This document shows positions 1-8,157 of a stretch of DNA of 64,000 bases, piece by piece. This stretch comes from CAWAND01 sp963807065. GTDB taxonomy: Bacteria; Chloroflexota; Anaerolineae; Anaerolineales; E44-bin32. Positions within the stretch are counted from its first letter, which is position 1. Every line of letters begins with the position of its first letter. The notes below the pieces were generated by a model. The model was not told the DNA's origin and made no database searches. It worked only from the letters and a program-made list of their open reading frames with translations. The stretch spans positions 434,001-498,000 of the forward strand of contig CAWDZQ010000004.1 in the NCBI GenBank assembly GCA_963807065.1. The letters are read 5' to 3'. The position numbers were made by a program, and so were the translations under genes.

Positions 1-19
1 GAGGCAACGGAGCCAACCC

Positions 20-616
20 ATGTCGGACATCCAAGCATTGATCGGACGCGTCACCCGCTGCAGCACGCGAGGCTTCGTCGGCGCCATCCGCCTTCCAGAG
101 CCACAGATCCCCGTCTTCGGGGGTTTCTGCCAGGCTGAAGCCCAGCAGGGCCGGAGCCAGGTGGTCGGCCTCATCTACGACATCAGCATCCAGGACGACG
201 AATTCGCCCGGCAGATGGCGGCCACCGAGACGGCACCGGCCGAAGTCCTGGCCGACGGGCAGGCCAACCGGCAGGTTCCGGTGGAGTTCAGCGCGCTGGC
301 CGTCGGCTACACTATCGGCCAGGCGTTCTACCACCGGCTTCCGCCTCAGCCGCCGCTGACCCTGGCGCCCATTCACCGCATGAAACCCGAGGACATCCTG
401 GCCTTCACTGACCATTTCGATTTCTTGCCCTTGGTCCTGAGCGCACCCCAGCTCCCGGCGGATCTTCTCCTGGCCGCCGCCCTGCAGTCGGCCGCCGAAA
501 TCAGGCCCGAGGCCCAGCGACGGCCGTTTCTGATCGACGCCGGGCGAGCTTGCGCCCGGCTGATGGCCGGGGATCTTCCGCAGCTTCAAAATCTGCTCCG
601 ATCGCTGACCCCATGA
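20..616 (+). CDS. HAS-barrel-like partner of HerA ATPase
   Basis: A 198-residue soluble protein directly upstream of a HerA-type ATPase (30 bp gap), so the two are probably co-transcribed. ATG 20 is preceded by CGGAG at about 8 bp. Residues 5-65 have the look of a HAS-barrel segment (a GFVGAIRLP-like strand, then VVGLIYDISIQDDEF), the beta-barrel also found at the N-terminus of HerA. No nuclease motif, signal peptide or membrane segment is visible. Family knowledge: HerA works with the nuclease NurA in DNA end processing, but this protein is too short for a normal NurA. I infer an accessory or targeting subunit and do not assign an enzyme activity. Confidence 0.6.
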   Translation: MSDIQALIGRVTRCSTRGFVGAIRLPEPQIPVFGGFCQAEAQQGRSQVVGLIYDISIQDDEFARQMAATETAPAEVLADGQANRQVPVEFSALAVGYTIGQAFYHRLPPQPPLTLAPIHRMKPEDILAFTDHFDFLPLVLSAPQLPADLLLAAALQSAAEIRPEAQRRPFLIDAGRACARLMAGDLPQLQNLLRSLTP

Positions 617-646
617 CCGCCTTACCACCCGAACGAGGCCGATTTG

Positions 647-2305
647 ATGACTGATGCTGCTCATCTGGATGACTTTTTTCCGAGACGCCACGAACGCCCC
701 CTGGGATCGGTGGTGGGCGGGTCGCTGTCGAGCGGCCTCACCGTCCGGCTGGATCCGGGATTCACGCTCGAGCAGTTGGCCGTTGGCCGGTACGTTGTCG
801 CCGAGGGACGCGAATCGGGACGGCGCTTCTTCGGCATCATCACTGACATCGCCCTCGATGCGACCAACCCTGACCTGGCCCACCACCCACCGGACTTCGG
901 CGACGATTTCACGGCCGAGGTCTACCGTGGACAAGTGGCATACGGCACGGTCCACGTGAGCCCGATGCTGATGCTGGATGCCGACGAAGAAAACCCCCGC
1001 CCGGTCAAGACCATTCCGGGGCATTTCTCCGCCATCTATGAGGCCACCGCCGAAGACGTGGAGCGGGTGTTTGGGGCGGAGGACGACACACACTTCTTCG
1101 TCGGAACCCCGCTGGAAATGGATCAAGTGCAGGTTAACCTCGATCTGCCTCGATTCGTCGAGCGCTCCTCGGGTGTGTTTGGCAAGAGCGGCACGGGGAA
1201 GTCGTTCATCACCCGGACACTGCTGGCCGGGATCATCAAATCCGGCCTGGCGTCGACTCTGATCTTCGACATGCACAACGATTACGGCTGGGCGGTCAAG
1301 GACGAGAACGGGCGCGAATACAAAGGCCTACGCCAATTGTTCCCTGATGGACGCGTGCGGGTTCTGACCCTCGACGAAGATACTTCCCGGGCCCGCAAGA
1401 GCAAGATCGACCGGGTGCTCAAGATCGGCTACCAGCAGATCGAACCGGAAGACGTGGAAATGCTCTCCGGCCTTCTCGGCCTGAGCGAGGTCCAGACTGG
1501 CGCCCTCTATTTCCTGCGCCGCCACCTTGGTCCGGACTGGATCGCCAAGCTGTTAGATGAGGGTCAAAGCTCGGATGAGATCGCCGAACTGTTGGACAGC
1601 GGCCGCATCGTCGCCGGGACACTGGGCGCCATCCAGCGCAAGTTCGAATTCTTCCGCCGCATGGGCTTCATTGTGCCGGGCCAGGGCGAGGACGCCGTCG
1701 ACGAGATCTTCCTCAGCCTGAGCAAGGGAACCAGTGTCGTGCTCGAATTCGGAACCTATGGCAACACCCTGGCGGCGTATGTGCTGGTAGCCAACTATCT
1801 AACCCGGCGTATCCACGAGCGCTACGTCCACCAGAAGAACATGGCCGCCGGGGCCCAAGCGGACGAGCCCAAGCCGCTGACGATCGTTATCGAAGAGGCG
1901 CACAAGTTCCTGGATCCGGCCATCGCCGGGCACACCATCTTCGGAAACATTGCCCGCGAGCTGCGCAAATACAATGTGACGCTGCTGATCGTCGACCAGC
2001 GGCCGAGCGGGATCGATGACGAGGTGATGAGCCAGATCGGCACGCGGGTTACCTGCCTGCTTGACAATGAGGCCGATATCCGGGCCGTGTTTTCCGGGGT
2101 GAGCGGCGCGGGCGCACTGAGAGAGGTGCTTGCCCGGTTGGACACCCGCCAGCAAGCCCTAATCCTGGGCCACGCCGTGCCGATGCCGGTGGTCGTCCGC
2201 ACACGCGACTACGACGAAACTTTTTATGCCGCCATCGGATTGGCGGAAGGCGAAGCACTCAAGGCAAGGGCCGAGCAAGGCAAGGATACGCTTTTCGGGG
2301 ACTAG
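647..2305 (+). CDS. herA: HerA-type DNA translocase/helicase ATPase (DUF87)
   Basis: A 552-residue FtsK/HerA-superfamily ATPase. The N-terminus (about residues 15-100) is a HAS barrel. The Walker A motif GKSGTGKS lies at about residues 179-186 and the Walker B-like LTIVIEEAHKF at about 411-421. A late RELRKYNVTLLIVDQRPS stretch resembles the sensor/arginine-finger region of the family. HerA hexamers pump DNA and usually act with NurA in end resection. A TTG at 644 is also in frame, but GAGG at 635-638 is better placed for ATG 647. The small HAS-like gene sits immediately upstream; a NurA gene, if present, would lie outside the window. Confidence 0.88.
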   Translation: MTDAAHLDDFFPRRHERPLGSVVGGSLSSGLTVRLDPGFTLEQLAVGRYVVAEGRESGRRFFGIITDIALDATNPDLAHHPPDFGDDFTAEVYRGQVAYGTVHVSPMLMLDADEENPRPVKTIPGHFSAIYEATAEDVERVFGAEDDTHFFVGTPLEMDQVQVNLDLPRFVERSSGVFGKSGTGKSFITRTLLAGIIKSGLASTLIFDMHNDYGWAVKDENGREYKGLRQLFPDGRVRVLTLDEDTSRARKSKIDRVLKIGYQQIEPEDVEMLSGLLGLSEVQTGALYFLRRHLGPDWIAKLLDEGQSSDEIAELLDSGRIVAGTLGAIQRKFEFFRRMGFIVPGQGEDAVDEIFLSLSKGTSVVLEFGTYGNTLAAYVLVANYLTRRIHERYVHQKNMAAGAQADEPKPLTIVIEEAHKFLDPAIAGHTIFGNIARELRKYNVTLLIVDQRPSGIDDEVMSQIGTRVTCLLDNEADIRAVFSGVSGAGALREVLARLDTRQQALILGHAVPMPVVVRTRDYDETFYAAIGLAEGEALKARAEQGKDTLFGD

Positions 2306-2358
2306 CACTTTTGCCACCCGCCGTGAACCGGATGTCACTCGATCGGCGCAAGATCATA

Positions 2359-2374
2359 TGTGAAGTTTTTCACA
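2359..2374. promoter_or_regulatory. Rex/CRP-like palindrome, copy A
   Basis: TGTGAA-GTTT-TTCACA is a perfect 6-bp-arm palindrome, 54 bp after the herA stop and about 19 bp before the probable original bioY start (GTG 2393). It is the first of seven intergenic copies of this motif in the window. The shape fits Rex or CRP/FNR operators; function is inferred. Confidence 0.5.
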
Positions 2375-2448
2375 AGTGGAGGTGATTGGCTCGTGGTCTA
2401 TGCTGACCTCATCCGCCCCCAGGCACGGACGCACGTATTTGCCTGGCG

Positions 2449-2943
2449 GTGGCACTCTCCGCCCTGATCCAGATTCGCCTGCCGTTCACGCCCGTCCCCG
2501 TCACCGCCCAAACCCTGGCTGTGCTCCTGATCGGCGTGCTTTTGGGCAGCCGACGAGGCGCGCTGGCCCTGCTGGGTTACCTGGGTGAGGGCCTGGCCGG
2601 GCTGCCCGTCTTTTCGGGCGGCAGCTTTGGATTGGCTCATCTACTGGGCCCCACCGGTGGCTACCTGATCGGTTTCGTGGCTGCCGCGTTTGTCGTCGGC
2701 TGGCTGGCTGAGCGCGGCTGGGATCGGCGCGCCATTAGCGCCTTTGGGGCGATGGCCATTGGAAATCTGGTGATCTACGCTTTCGGGGTGAGCTGGTTGG
2801 CCTGGACGGTCGGTGCCCACCAGGCCTTGGCGCTGGGTTTGGCGCCGTTTGTGGCGGGCGATGTCCTCAAGATAGCCCTGGGGACGGCTCTGCTTCCGCT
2901 CGGTTGGCGTGGATTGTCCATTTTGGGCCTACCCAAAGCATGA
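2449..2943 (+). CDS. bioY: BioY biotin transporter subunit, damaged N-terminus
   Basis: The S-component of an energy-coupling biotin importer, recognised from PFTPVPVTAQTLAVLLIG, GSRRGALALLGYLGEGLAGLPVF and the GPTGGYLIGF loop. The protein has several hydrophobic segments but only 164 residues from GTG 2449, shorter than the usual 180-200. The missing start appears to lie in another frame: GTG 2393, behind GGAGG 2377-2381, encodes VVYADLIRPQART, which looks like a normal BioY N-terminus. That frame does not join the body, so a small indel is likely near 2425-2445. The ATP-binding EcfA/EcfT partners are not nearby. The biochemical family is secure; whether the gene is functional is not. Confidence 0.75.
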   Translation: MALSALIQIRLPFTPVPVTAQTLAVLLIGVLLGSRRGALALLGYLGEGLAGLPVFSGGSFGLAHLLGPTGGYLIGFVAAAFVVGWLAERGWDRRAISAFGAMAIGNLVIYAFGVSWLAWTVGAHQALALGLAPFVAGDVLKIALGTALLPLGWRGLSILGLPKA

Positions 2944-2975
2944 CATGATTCGTCCTTCCTACCTATCAGGTGCAC

Positions 2976-2995
2976 CGCCCGCCATCCGGCGGGCG
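2976..2995. terminator. Hairpin between convergent genes
   Basis: CGCCCGCC-ATCC-GGCGGGCG forms an 8-bp GC stem between the ends of bioY (+) and the TlpA-like gene (-). There is no clear U-tract, so it is called a terminator only from structure and position. Confidence 0.5.
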
Positions 2996-3035
2996 CTGCA
3001 TTGTTCCCCAGATGGGGTGCTTCACCGGCCGGGAG

Positions 3036-3629
3036 CTAACCTGGGTAGGATTCGGAAAGCAGTGCCTGGATGGCAGCCTCGGTTTCGGCGTAGGCGCCCT
3101 CCCCAATGTGCCGGTAGCGAATGTGACCCTGCTTGTCGATCAGGTACAGCGCGGGCCAGTATTGATTCTTATACGCACGCCAGGTGTCACCCTGGTTGTC
3201 CTGAGCCACGGGGTAGGGGACGTCCAGATCCACCAGGGCCCGTTTGAGGTTGTCAAGATCCGCCTCATAACCGAACTCGGGATAATGGTTCCCGATGACC
3301 ACCAGACCCTTGTCGCTGTAAGACTGGTACCAACCGCGCAGCGAGGGGATCACGTGCCGGCAGTTGATGCACCCGAAAGTCCACATGTCCAGCAGCACGA
3401 CCTTGCCGCGCAAACCCTCCAGCCGTAGAGGCTGGTCGGTGTTGAGCCATACCTGGTTGTCCAACTCTGGCGCTGGTCCCAGATCCTTCAGGGCCACGGG
3501 CACCGGCGTTGGTTGGGCGGATGGCGGATCGCTCTCGGTGGGGGTCATGGGGCTCCCCCCTGCCGCCCCACAGGCCGCCAACCCAACGCAGAGGAGCAAC
3601 GTCGTCGCCTGCCACAGTGCTCTTATCAT
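3036..3629 (-). CDS. TlpA/redoxin-family lipoprotein
   Basis: A 197-residue secreted thioredoxin-fold protein. It has a short hydrophobic signal ending in a lipobox (LAAC, Cys about 20), a Pro/Thr-rich linker, then a redoxin domain with the active site WTFGCINCRH (Cys about 88 and 91). Later come a cis-Pro region (YWPALYLID) and a GEGAY motif, typical of AhpC/TSA-TlpA proteins that reduce disulfides outside the membrane. It lies 14 bp after the sensor kinase gene and is probably the third gene of the regulator-kinase-redoxin operon. This suggests that the two-component system responds to envelope or redox stress (inference). Confidence 0.85.
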   Translation of the reverse strand: MIRALWQATTLLLCVGLAACGAAGGSPMTPTESDPPSAQPTPVPVALKDLGPAPELDNQVWLNTDQPLRLEGLRGKVVLLDMWTFGCINCRHVIPSLRGWYQSYSDKGLVVIGNHYPEFGYEADLDNLKRALVDLDVPYPVAQDNQGDTWRAYKNQYWPALYLIDKQGHIRYRHIGEGAYAETEAAIQALLSESYPG

Positions 3630-3643
3630 TCTCTACCTCTCAG

Positions 3644-4903
3644 TCAACTTGCCTTGGCGGACGGCAAGCTGAAGCTGACCCGGGTACCCTGGCCCGATGG
3701 GCTTTCGGCCCAAATTCGTCCGCCATGCGCTTCCACAAAACCGCGGGCGATGGCCAGCCCCAGCCCGGCGCCACCACTATCAAATCCATCGCGTGATCGG
3801 CTGGCCTCGCCGCGATAGAAACGTTCGAAGACCCGCGGCAAGTCCTCTTCCGGGATGCCCTCTCCCGTGTCGCTGACCGACACCGCCACCGAACCCTCAT
3901 GCAACCCGGCCGTGAGCTTGATCTCGCCGCCTTCCGGTGTGTGCCGCAGCGCGTTGTCGAGCAGATTGCGCAGCACGCGGCCGATTTCCCGCGGAGCCAG
4001 CCGAACGGGGTCCACCGCCGGATCGATCGAACCGCTGACCTTAATGTGTTTGGCGGCCGCCTTGGGGGCGGCGCTGCCCAGCGTGTCGGAGATCAAATCG
4101 GCCAGCGAGCAAGTTTCAATCGCCATTTGCATGTGGCCGGCGTCGAGCTGGGCCAGCTGAAACAGATCGTCGATCAGATCGCGCATCCGGTCCATTTCCG
4201 TCTGACACTGCCTCAAGTAGCGCTCGACCGTCTCCGGGTCTTTGACCACGCCGTCGGCCATGGCGTCGATCATCGCTCGCAGGGCGGAGAGCGGCGTTCG
4301 AAGGTCATGGGAGACCCAGGCGACGAATTCCCGCCGAGCCCCCTCCAGCCGAGCTTTTTCTTCACCGGCTCGCTTAAGCTGGCGCGCCATGTCATTGAAT
4401 GCCTGGGCCAGCTCGGCCACTTCGTCCCGACCTTCCGGCTGGACCCGGGCGCTGAAGTCCCCTTCGCTCACGCGCCTGGCGCCGGCCACCATTTGGCGCA
4501 CCAGGCGCGTCAGACTGCTGGACACCAGGTAACCGAAGGATACCGAAATGCCGCTGGCAAAGACCAGCAGCACACCCGCCAGGGCCAGGTCGTGCGGGCT
4601 GGCAAACATCAGCCGGGCACTGATCCATACGTTCAACAGGGTGAGGCCAGCGGCAAGAACATAGCCCAGGGTCAGGGTCATGCTCAGGCTGCCGATGCGC
4701 CGCCAGAAACCCAGGCGATGGGCCAGCAGGCCGATCAAAATCGAGCCCAGCGCTGTGATCCCTGAGCTCAGTGTGAGCTGAGCCAGATCCTTCATCGGCG
4801 GGCGCATCAGTGCCATGATCAGCACGACGCTGACCGCCAGGGCGGCCAGCACCCCGACCACGAAGCGCGTCATCCAGGTGCGGTCGGTGCGATGATCAGC
4901 CAT
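3644..4903 (-). CDS. Sensor histidine kinase
   Basis: A 419-residue membrane kinase with four hydrophobic segments in residues 12-130 and little extracellular sequence. A HAMP domain (about 130-185) leads into the HisKA box WVSHDLRTPLS (phosphoacceptor His199) and an HATPase domain (N box LLDNALRHTP, G1 DTGEGIPEED, G2 GAGLGLAIARG). The small periplasmic portion suggests that it senses membrane state or an intramembrane signal. ATG 4903 overlaps the response-regulator stop by 8 bp, so the two are translationally coupled. Confidence 0.92.
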   Translation of the reverse strand: MADHRTDRTWMTRFVVGVLAALAVSVVLIMALMRPPMKDLAQLTLSSGITALGSILIGLLAHRLGFWRRIGSLSMTLTLGYVLAAGLTLLNVWISARLMFASPHDLALAGVLLVFASGISVSFGYLVSSSLTRLVRQMVAGARRVSEGDFSARVQPEGRDEVAELAQAFNDMARQLKRAGEEKARLEGARREFVAWVSHDLRTPLSALRAMIDAMADGVVKDPETVERYLRQCQTEMDRMRDLIDDLFQLAQLDAGHMQMAIETCSLADLISDTLGSAAPKAAAKHIKVSGSIDPAVDPVRLAPREIGRVLRNLLDNALRHTPEGGEIKLTAGLHEGSVAVSVSDTGEGIPEEDLPRVFERFYRGEASRSRDGFDSGGAGLGLAIARGFVEAHGGRIWAESPSGQGTRVSFSLPSAKAS

Positions 4904-5594
4904 CGAACTTGTACCCGACCCCCCACACGGTCACCAGCCGACAAGGCGAGGAGGGGTCGACCTCAACTTTTTCCCGCAGCCGCCGGACATGGACGGTCAC
5001 GGTCGACGCATCGCCAAAGAAATCGTAGCCCCATACCTGGTCCAGGAGTTGGTCGCGTGAGAAGACCTGGTGGTGGTGGCGCATCAAGAAATGGAGCAGG
5101 TCGAATTCCTTGGCCGTCAGGTTCACGGGGGCACCTTCCACCTCGACGGAGCGGCTGGCGGGATCTAGGCTCAGTCCCTGGATCTCGATCGATTCCCCCG
5201 CATCCCCCAGACCTGGCTCCAACCTTCGCAGGACAGCCTTCACCCGAAGCACCACTTCGCGCGGGCTAAACGGCTTGACAATGTAGTCATCTGCTCCTAA
5301 CTCGAGTCCCTGAATGCGATCCGCCGTTTCGCCCTTGGCGGTCAGCATCACGATCGGAAGCGGCCCCAAATCCCGCAGCCGTTCGGCCAGAGTCAGTCCG
5401 TCCATCCCCGGCAGCATCAGATCGAGCACTGCCAAGTCGGGCAGCCCGGACTCGGCTGCCGCCAGGGCCGACCGTCCATCGGGCGCGTCCACCACCTCGA
5501 AGCCCTCCCGTTCCAGATAGCGGCGGAGGACGTCTCGGATGGTGGACTCGTCATCCACAATCAATATGCGCTGTGCGGCGGAAGCTCGCGGCAC
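4896..5594 (-). CDS. OmpR-family response regulator
   Basis: A 232-residue regulator with a receiver domain (acidic pocket DDE, phosphoacceptor Asp58 in AVLDLMLPG, switch Lys in VKPFSPRE) and a winged-helix C-terminus (LTAKEFDLL, VTVHVRRLREKVE, VGYKF). The frame stays open upstream to 5696, but GTG 5594 has TGGAG 7-8 bp upstream and gives the normal family length, so the 34 extra residues are probably not made. It is first in a leftward operon with the kinase and TlpA-like gene. A long non-coding stretch lies upstream. Confidence 0.9.
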   Translation of the reverse strand: MPRASAAQRILIVDDESTIRDVLRRYLEREGFEVVDAPDGRSALAAAESGLPDLAVLDLMLPGMDGLTLAERLRDLGPLPIVMLTAKGETADRIQGLELGADDYIVKPFSPREVVLRVKAVLRRLEPGLGDAGESIEIQGLSLDPASRSVEVEGAPVNLTAKEFDLLHFLMRHHHQVFSRDQLLDQVWGYDFFGDASTVTVHVRRLREKVEVDPSSPCRLVTVWGVGYKFDG

Positions 5595-6129
5595 GATTGG
5601 ACTCCAAGGATATGAGCGGGGGGATGTGATCCCAGTGTACATCATGCGATCGGTCCAACTTGATCCGTCCCTAGGGGCGAGATCCGGAAGACTCATTGTT
5701 CGGAAGAGCGCGATCGGCCCTCACTATGGCCACAAATCGTTACGCTATCCTTAACTGAGGCGGCGCCTGGCCCCCAGCCCAAAGCGCTGGCCGTCGGGCG
5801 CTGAGTTTGAGAACACCGGCTGATCCGAGCCCTAGCCGCGGGAACCGTTACGTGGATGCGATCCGTCAGGAGGATTTCTCAGCCGGCACCGCCGGCCTCG
5901 AAATGACATGCAAAAGGAGCACCGAGCAAGAAGCTTGCCTCAGTGTGGGTATCTCGCCCGGTGCCAGGCGTCCAGAGCTATGCTCCAGAGGCGGGCCTGT
6001 AGGGAGTGGGTGAAGGGCAGCATCTTGCATCCGGCTGAACGCTGGGGGGCAATCTCCCGATTACTCCACTCGATTACACGTTATGTGTGAAACTTTTTAC
6101 AAAGTTCGGCGGTCTTAGTCCGGGCGCGC
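5595..6129. other. Long intergenic stretch without a recognisable gene
   Basis: About 535 bp between the response regulator start and the ferritin stop. No convincing ORF or structured RNA family was recognised. It should hold the promoter of the regulator operon. Near its right end it carries palindrome copy B. Several short imperfect inverted repeats occur, but none with a U-tract. Confidence 0.5.
6086..6101. promoter_or_regulatory. Rex/CRP-like palindrome, copy B
   Basis: TGTGAA-ACTT-TTTACA matches the recurring palindrome with one mismatch. It lies 29 bp past the ferritin stop and about 490 bp from the next start on that strand. This is a poor position for a promoter operator. Confidence 0.4.
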
Positions 6130-6642
6130 TCAGGCAGGCTCGCCTCCCGCATGCGGGTCACCTTTGCGCACCACATACTGCTCGACGAACAGCAAATTGG
6201 CTTCCCCCGCTCGCCGAACCACCGACAACAACTCGTCCATGGTGGACACTTCTTCGAGTTGTTCGTCCACAAACCAGCGCAGGAACCCCTGCGTGATATG
6301 GTCATTTTCTTTGATGGCCAGGTCCATCAGCGCGTTGATCTGACCGGTCACCTGCATTTCCCAATCCAATGAAAGCTGCACTGCCTTCTCGGCCGAACCG
6401 ATGGCGCTTGGCGGGGCTTCGATGGCCGGAACGGCTACCTTGCCGCCGGCGTCCAACACGTAATCCACAAAACGCATGGCGTGCACTCGCTCTTCGGCCG
6501 ATTGGCGGAAGAAGAAGCCGGAAAGCTCGGGAAGCCCCACGTTGTCGAAGTAGGCGGCGACATTGACGTATTGATTGGAGGCGCCGAGTTCGCTTCCGAT
6601 CTGGTGGTTGAGCTCCTGGTTCATCTTGTCACTAATTAACAT
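6130..6642 (-). CDS. Bacterial non-heme ferritin
   Basis: A 170-residue four-helix ferritin that stores iron and oxidises Fe(II). Ferroxidase-type ligands are visible: the first-helix Glu in LGASNQYVNVAAYFD context, the EERVHAM motif of helix B (Glu and His ligands) and a later WFVDEQLEE motif. Length and spacing fit FtnA. ATG 6642 follows AAGGAG at about 11 bp. A possible promoter, TTGATG-N18-TATGAT (6682-6711), overlaps the end of the upstream C39 gene. The C-terminus ends in a short Gly/Pro-rich tail. Confidence 0.9.
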   Translation of the reverse strand: MLISDKMNQELNHQIGSELGASNQYVNVAAYFDNVGLPELSGFFFRQSAEERVHAMRFVDYVLDAGGKVAVPAIEAPPSAIGSAEKAVQLSLDWEMQVTGQINALMDLAIKENDHITQGFLRWFVDEQLEEVSTMDELLSVVRRAGEANLLFVEQYVVRKGDPHAGGEPA

Positions 6643-6707
6643 TGGGCTGCGATCTCCTTGGCAAGAGGGCCTAGAACCTTAATCATACTTGAAGATGAAC
6701 GGCCTCA

Positions 6708-7958
6708 TCAACCACCGGAGGCATACTTGAGAGCGTACTGCGCGTCCTGATAGTTGGGATTGATATCAAGGGCGTCCTGAAAGTCGGCGATCGCCTTGGC
6801 AGATTCGCCCAGTCGGTATTCCGCCCAACCTCGCCAAAGATGCGACTCTTCTGCCTTTGATGTGCGGTACAACGTGGCGTCCGCCAGGTCGATCACGTCC
6901 TGGAAACGACCCTGGTTGAAGTAGGCGATGTAAGGGCCAAACTGGTAGCGGGTGAAGCGCCAAGGTAGACCCAATCCGAGGGCCGTGTCGTAGGCGTCGC
7001 CGGCCTCTCCGTAGCGCTCAAAATACACCAGGTTGGTTCCCAGGTTGAACCAGGCGAAGGCATCCTTGGGATCCTTTGCAATCTCGGCTCGAGCCTGGTC
7101 CAGGGCATTCTGCCGGTTTTGGGCGAGATCCTGATCGGGCCCCAAGAGCGCGTCGATCTGCGCCTGCTGATCGGGAAGGTAGACGAACAGGTACACGCGG
7201 TTGAAGGCTTGCCAGCCCTCGTCAACCGTCTCGTAGCTCACCCTCCGGTTCGCACCGCCCGAGATCGGATTGGTGTCCTGGCCGATGAACACACCTTCGG
7301 AGTCGTCGTAGCCCGTCAGCAGCAAATAGTGTCCCGCCCAGCCGCCGCCCCCGTCGTTGGGGGAGAGCACCAGGCCCTTCTCTATGATGATTGGGAATCC
7401 GGCCGCGATAAACCGTTTGAGGGTATCGAGGGTGCCGCCCACCCGGTAGTCCGCATCCAGCCAGCCGGCACGAGTTTTTACGTAGTAGATCAGCTCCTCG
7501 ATGTTGACATTTTTGTCCCCTCGGTCGGGCTTGAGTAGGTCTGATATGGCGAATTGATCACCTTGCCAGCCATAGTAGCTCAGCGCTTCAGCCATGGTAG
7601 CCGGCCCGCAGTTGTTCCAGTCCTGTTTCTCCCATTTTGGAGGATCCAGGGTCACCGCAGCCGGGATCGGGGTTGGCACGGGCGTGGGAGTGGCTGTCGG
7701 TCCGTCTTGTGTGACTGAGTCGAGCTGCGGTGTGCGAGTTGGCAGGGCTGTGGGCACGGCCACGTCGACCACAGCGTCGGCAGGCGCCGGAAGAGTATCC
7801 CCCGGATGCAGCCAACCCCGAATGACGCCTTCGGTCATGTCCAACCGCCAACCAAGCCGGTAGTTGACCCACGGGATCTGGTACACGAGCCAGGATCCGA
7901 CCGCCACCAGCACGGCTCCCAAGATGAACCAACCCAACCAATGCAATCTGTCGCCCAT
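6708..7958 (-). CDS. C39-like cysteine peptidase with TPR domain
   Basis: A 416-residue membrane-anchored protein: one N-terminal transmembrane segment (about 6-28), a Pro/Thr-rich linker, then a papain-like C39_2 domain with Cys117 (NNCGPATMAEAL), His210 (WAGHYLLLTGYDD) and Asp228 (GQDTNP), so the catalytic set looks intact. The C-terminal third (about 285-410) contains TPR helices (AWFNLGTNLVYFERYGEAG, LWRGWAEYRLGESAKA). It probably cleaves or binds peptides outside the membrane. The start is supported by an extended -10 (TGT-TATAAT) ending 8 bp before the ATG, so the mRNA may be leaderless. It is divergent from zwf. Confidence 0.83.
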   Translation of the reverse strand: MGDRLHWLGWFILGAVLVAVGSWLVYQIPWVNYRLGWRLDMTEGVIRGWLHPGDTLPAPADAVVDVAVPTALPTRTPQLDSVTQDGPTATPTPVPTPIPAAVTLDPPKWEKQDWNNCGPATMAEALSYYGWQGDQFAISDLLKPDRGDKNVNIEELIYYVKTRAGWLDADYRVGGTLDTLKRFIAAGFPIIIEKGLVLSPNDGGGGWAGHYLLLTGYDDSEGVFIGQDTNPISGGANRRVSYETVDEGWQAFNRVYLFVYLPDQQAQIDALLGPDQDLAQNRQNALDQARAEIAKDPKDAFAWFNLGTNLVYFERYGEAGDAYDTALGLGLPWRFTRYQFGPYIAYFNQGRFQDVIDLADATLYRTSKAEESHLWRGWAEYRLGESAKAIADFQDALDINPNYQDAQYALKYASGG

Positions 7959-7966
7959 GGGGCTGG

Positions 7967-7975
7967 ATTATAACA
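7967..7975 (-). promoter_or_regulatory. Extended -10 promoter of C39-like gene
   Basis: On the minus strand TGT-TATAAT ends 8 nt upstream of ATG 7958. No good -35 is visible, as expected for extended -10 promoters. Transcription should begin at or next to the start codon. Confidence 0.6.
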
Positions 7976-8098
7976 AGTGGGCCATCTCCCCAGAGCCACC
8001 GCCTTTCGGAGCCTACCGAGCCACCCGGAGGCGGGCCGCTCTCGACCGTGTGGGTGAGACCCGGCCCCGCCCGGAGCCGAGAATCCAACCAATCGGTC

Positions 8099-8107
8099 TG
8101 CTAGAAT
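8099..8107 (+). promoter_or_regulatory. Extended -10 promoter of zwf
   Basis: TGC-TAGAAT lies 51 bp before the zwf ATG. The leader carries GAGGAG shortly before the start. Confidence 0.5.
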
Positions 8108-8157
8108 GAAACTGGCCCCATGAGAGGGGCGCTAGCCAGCAGCACGAGGAGCCAGGC

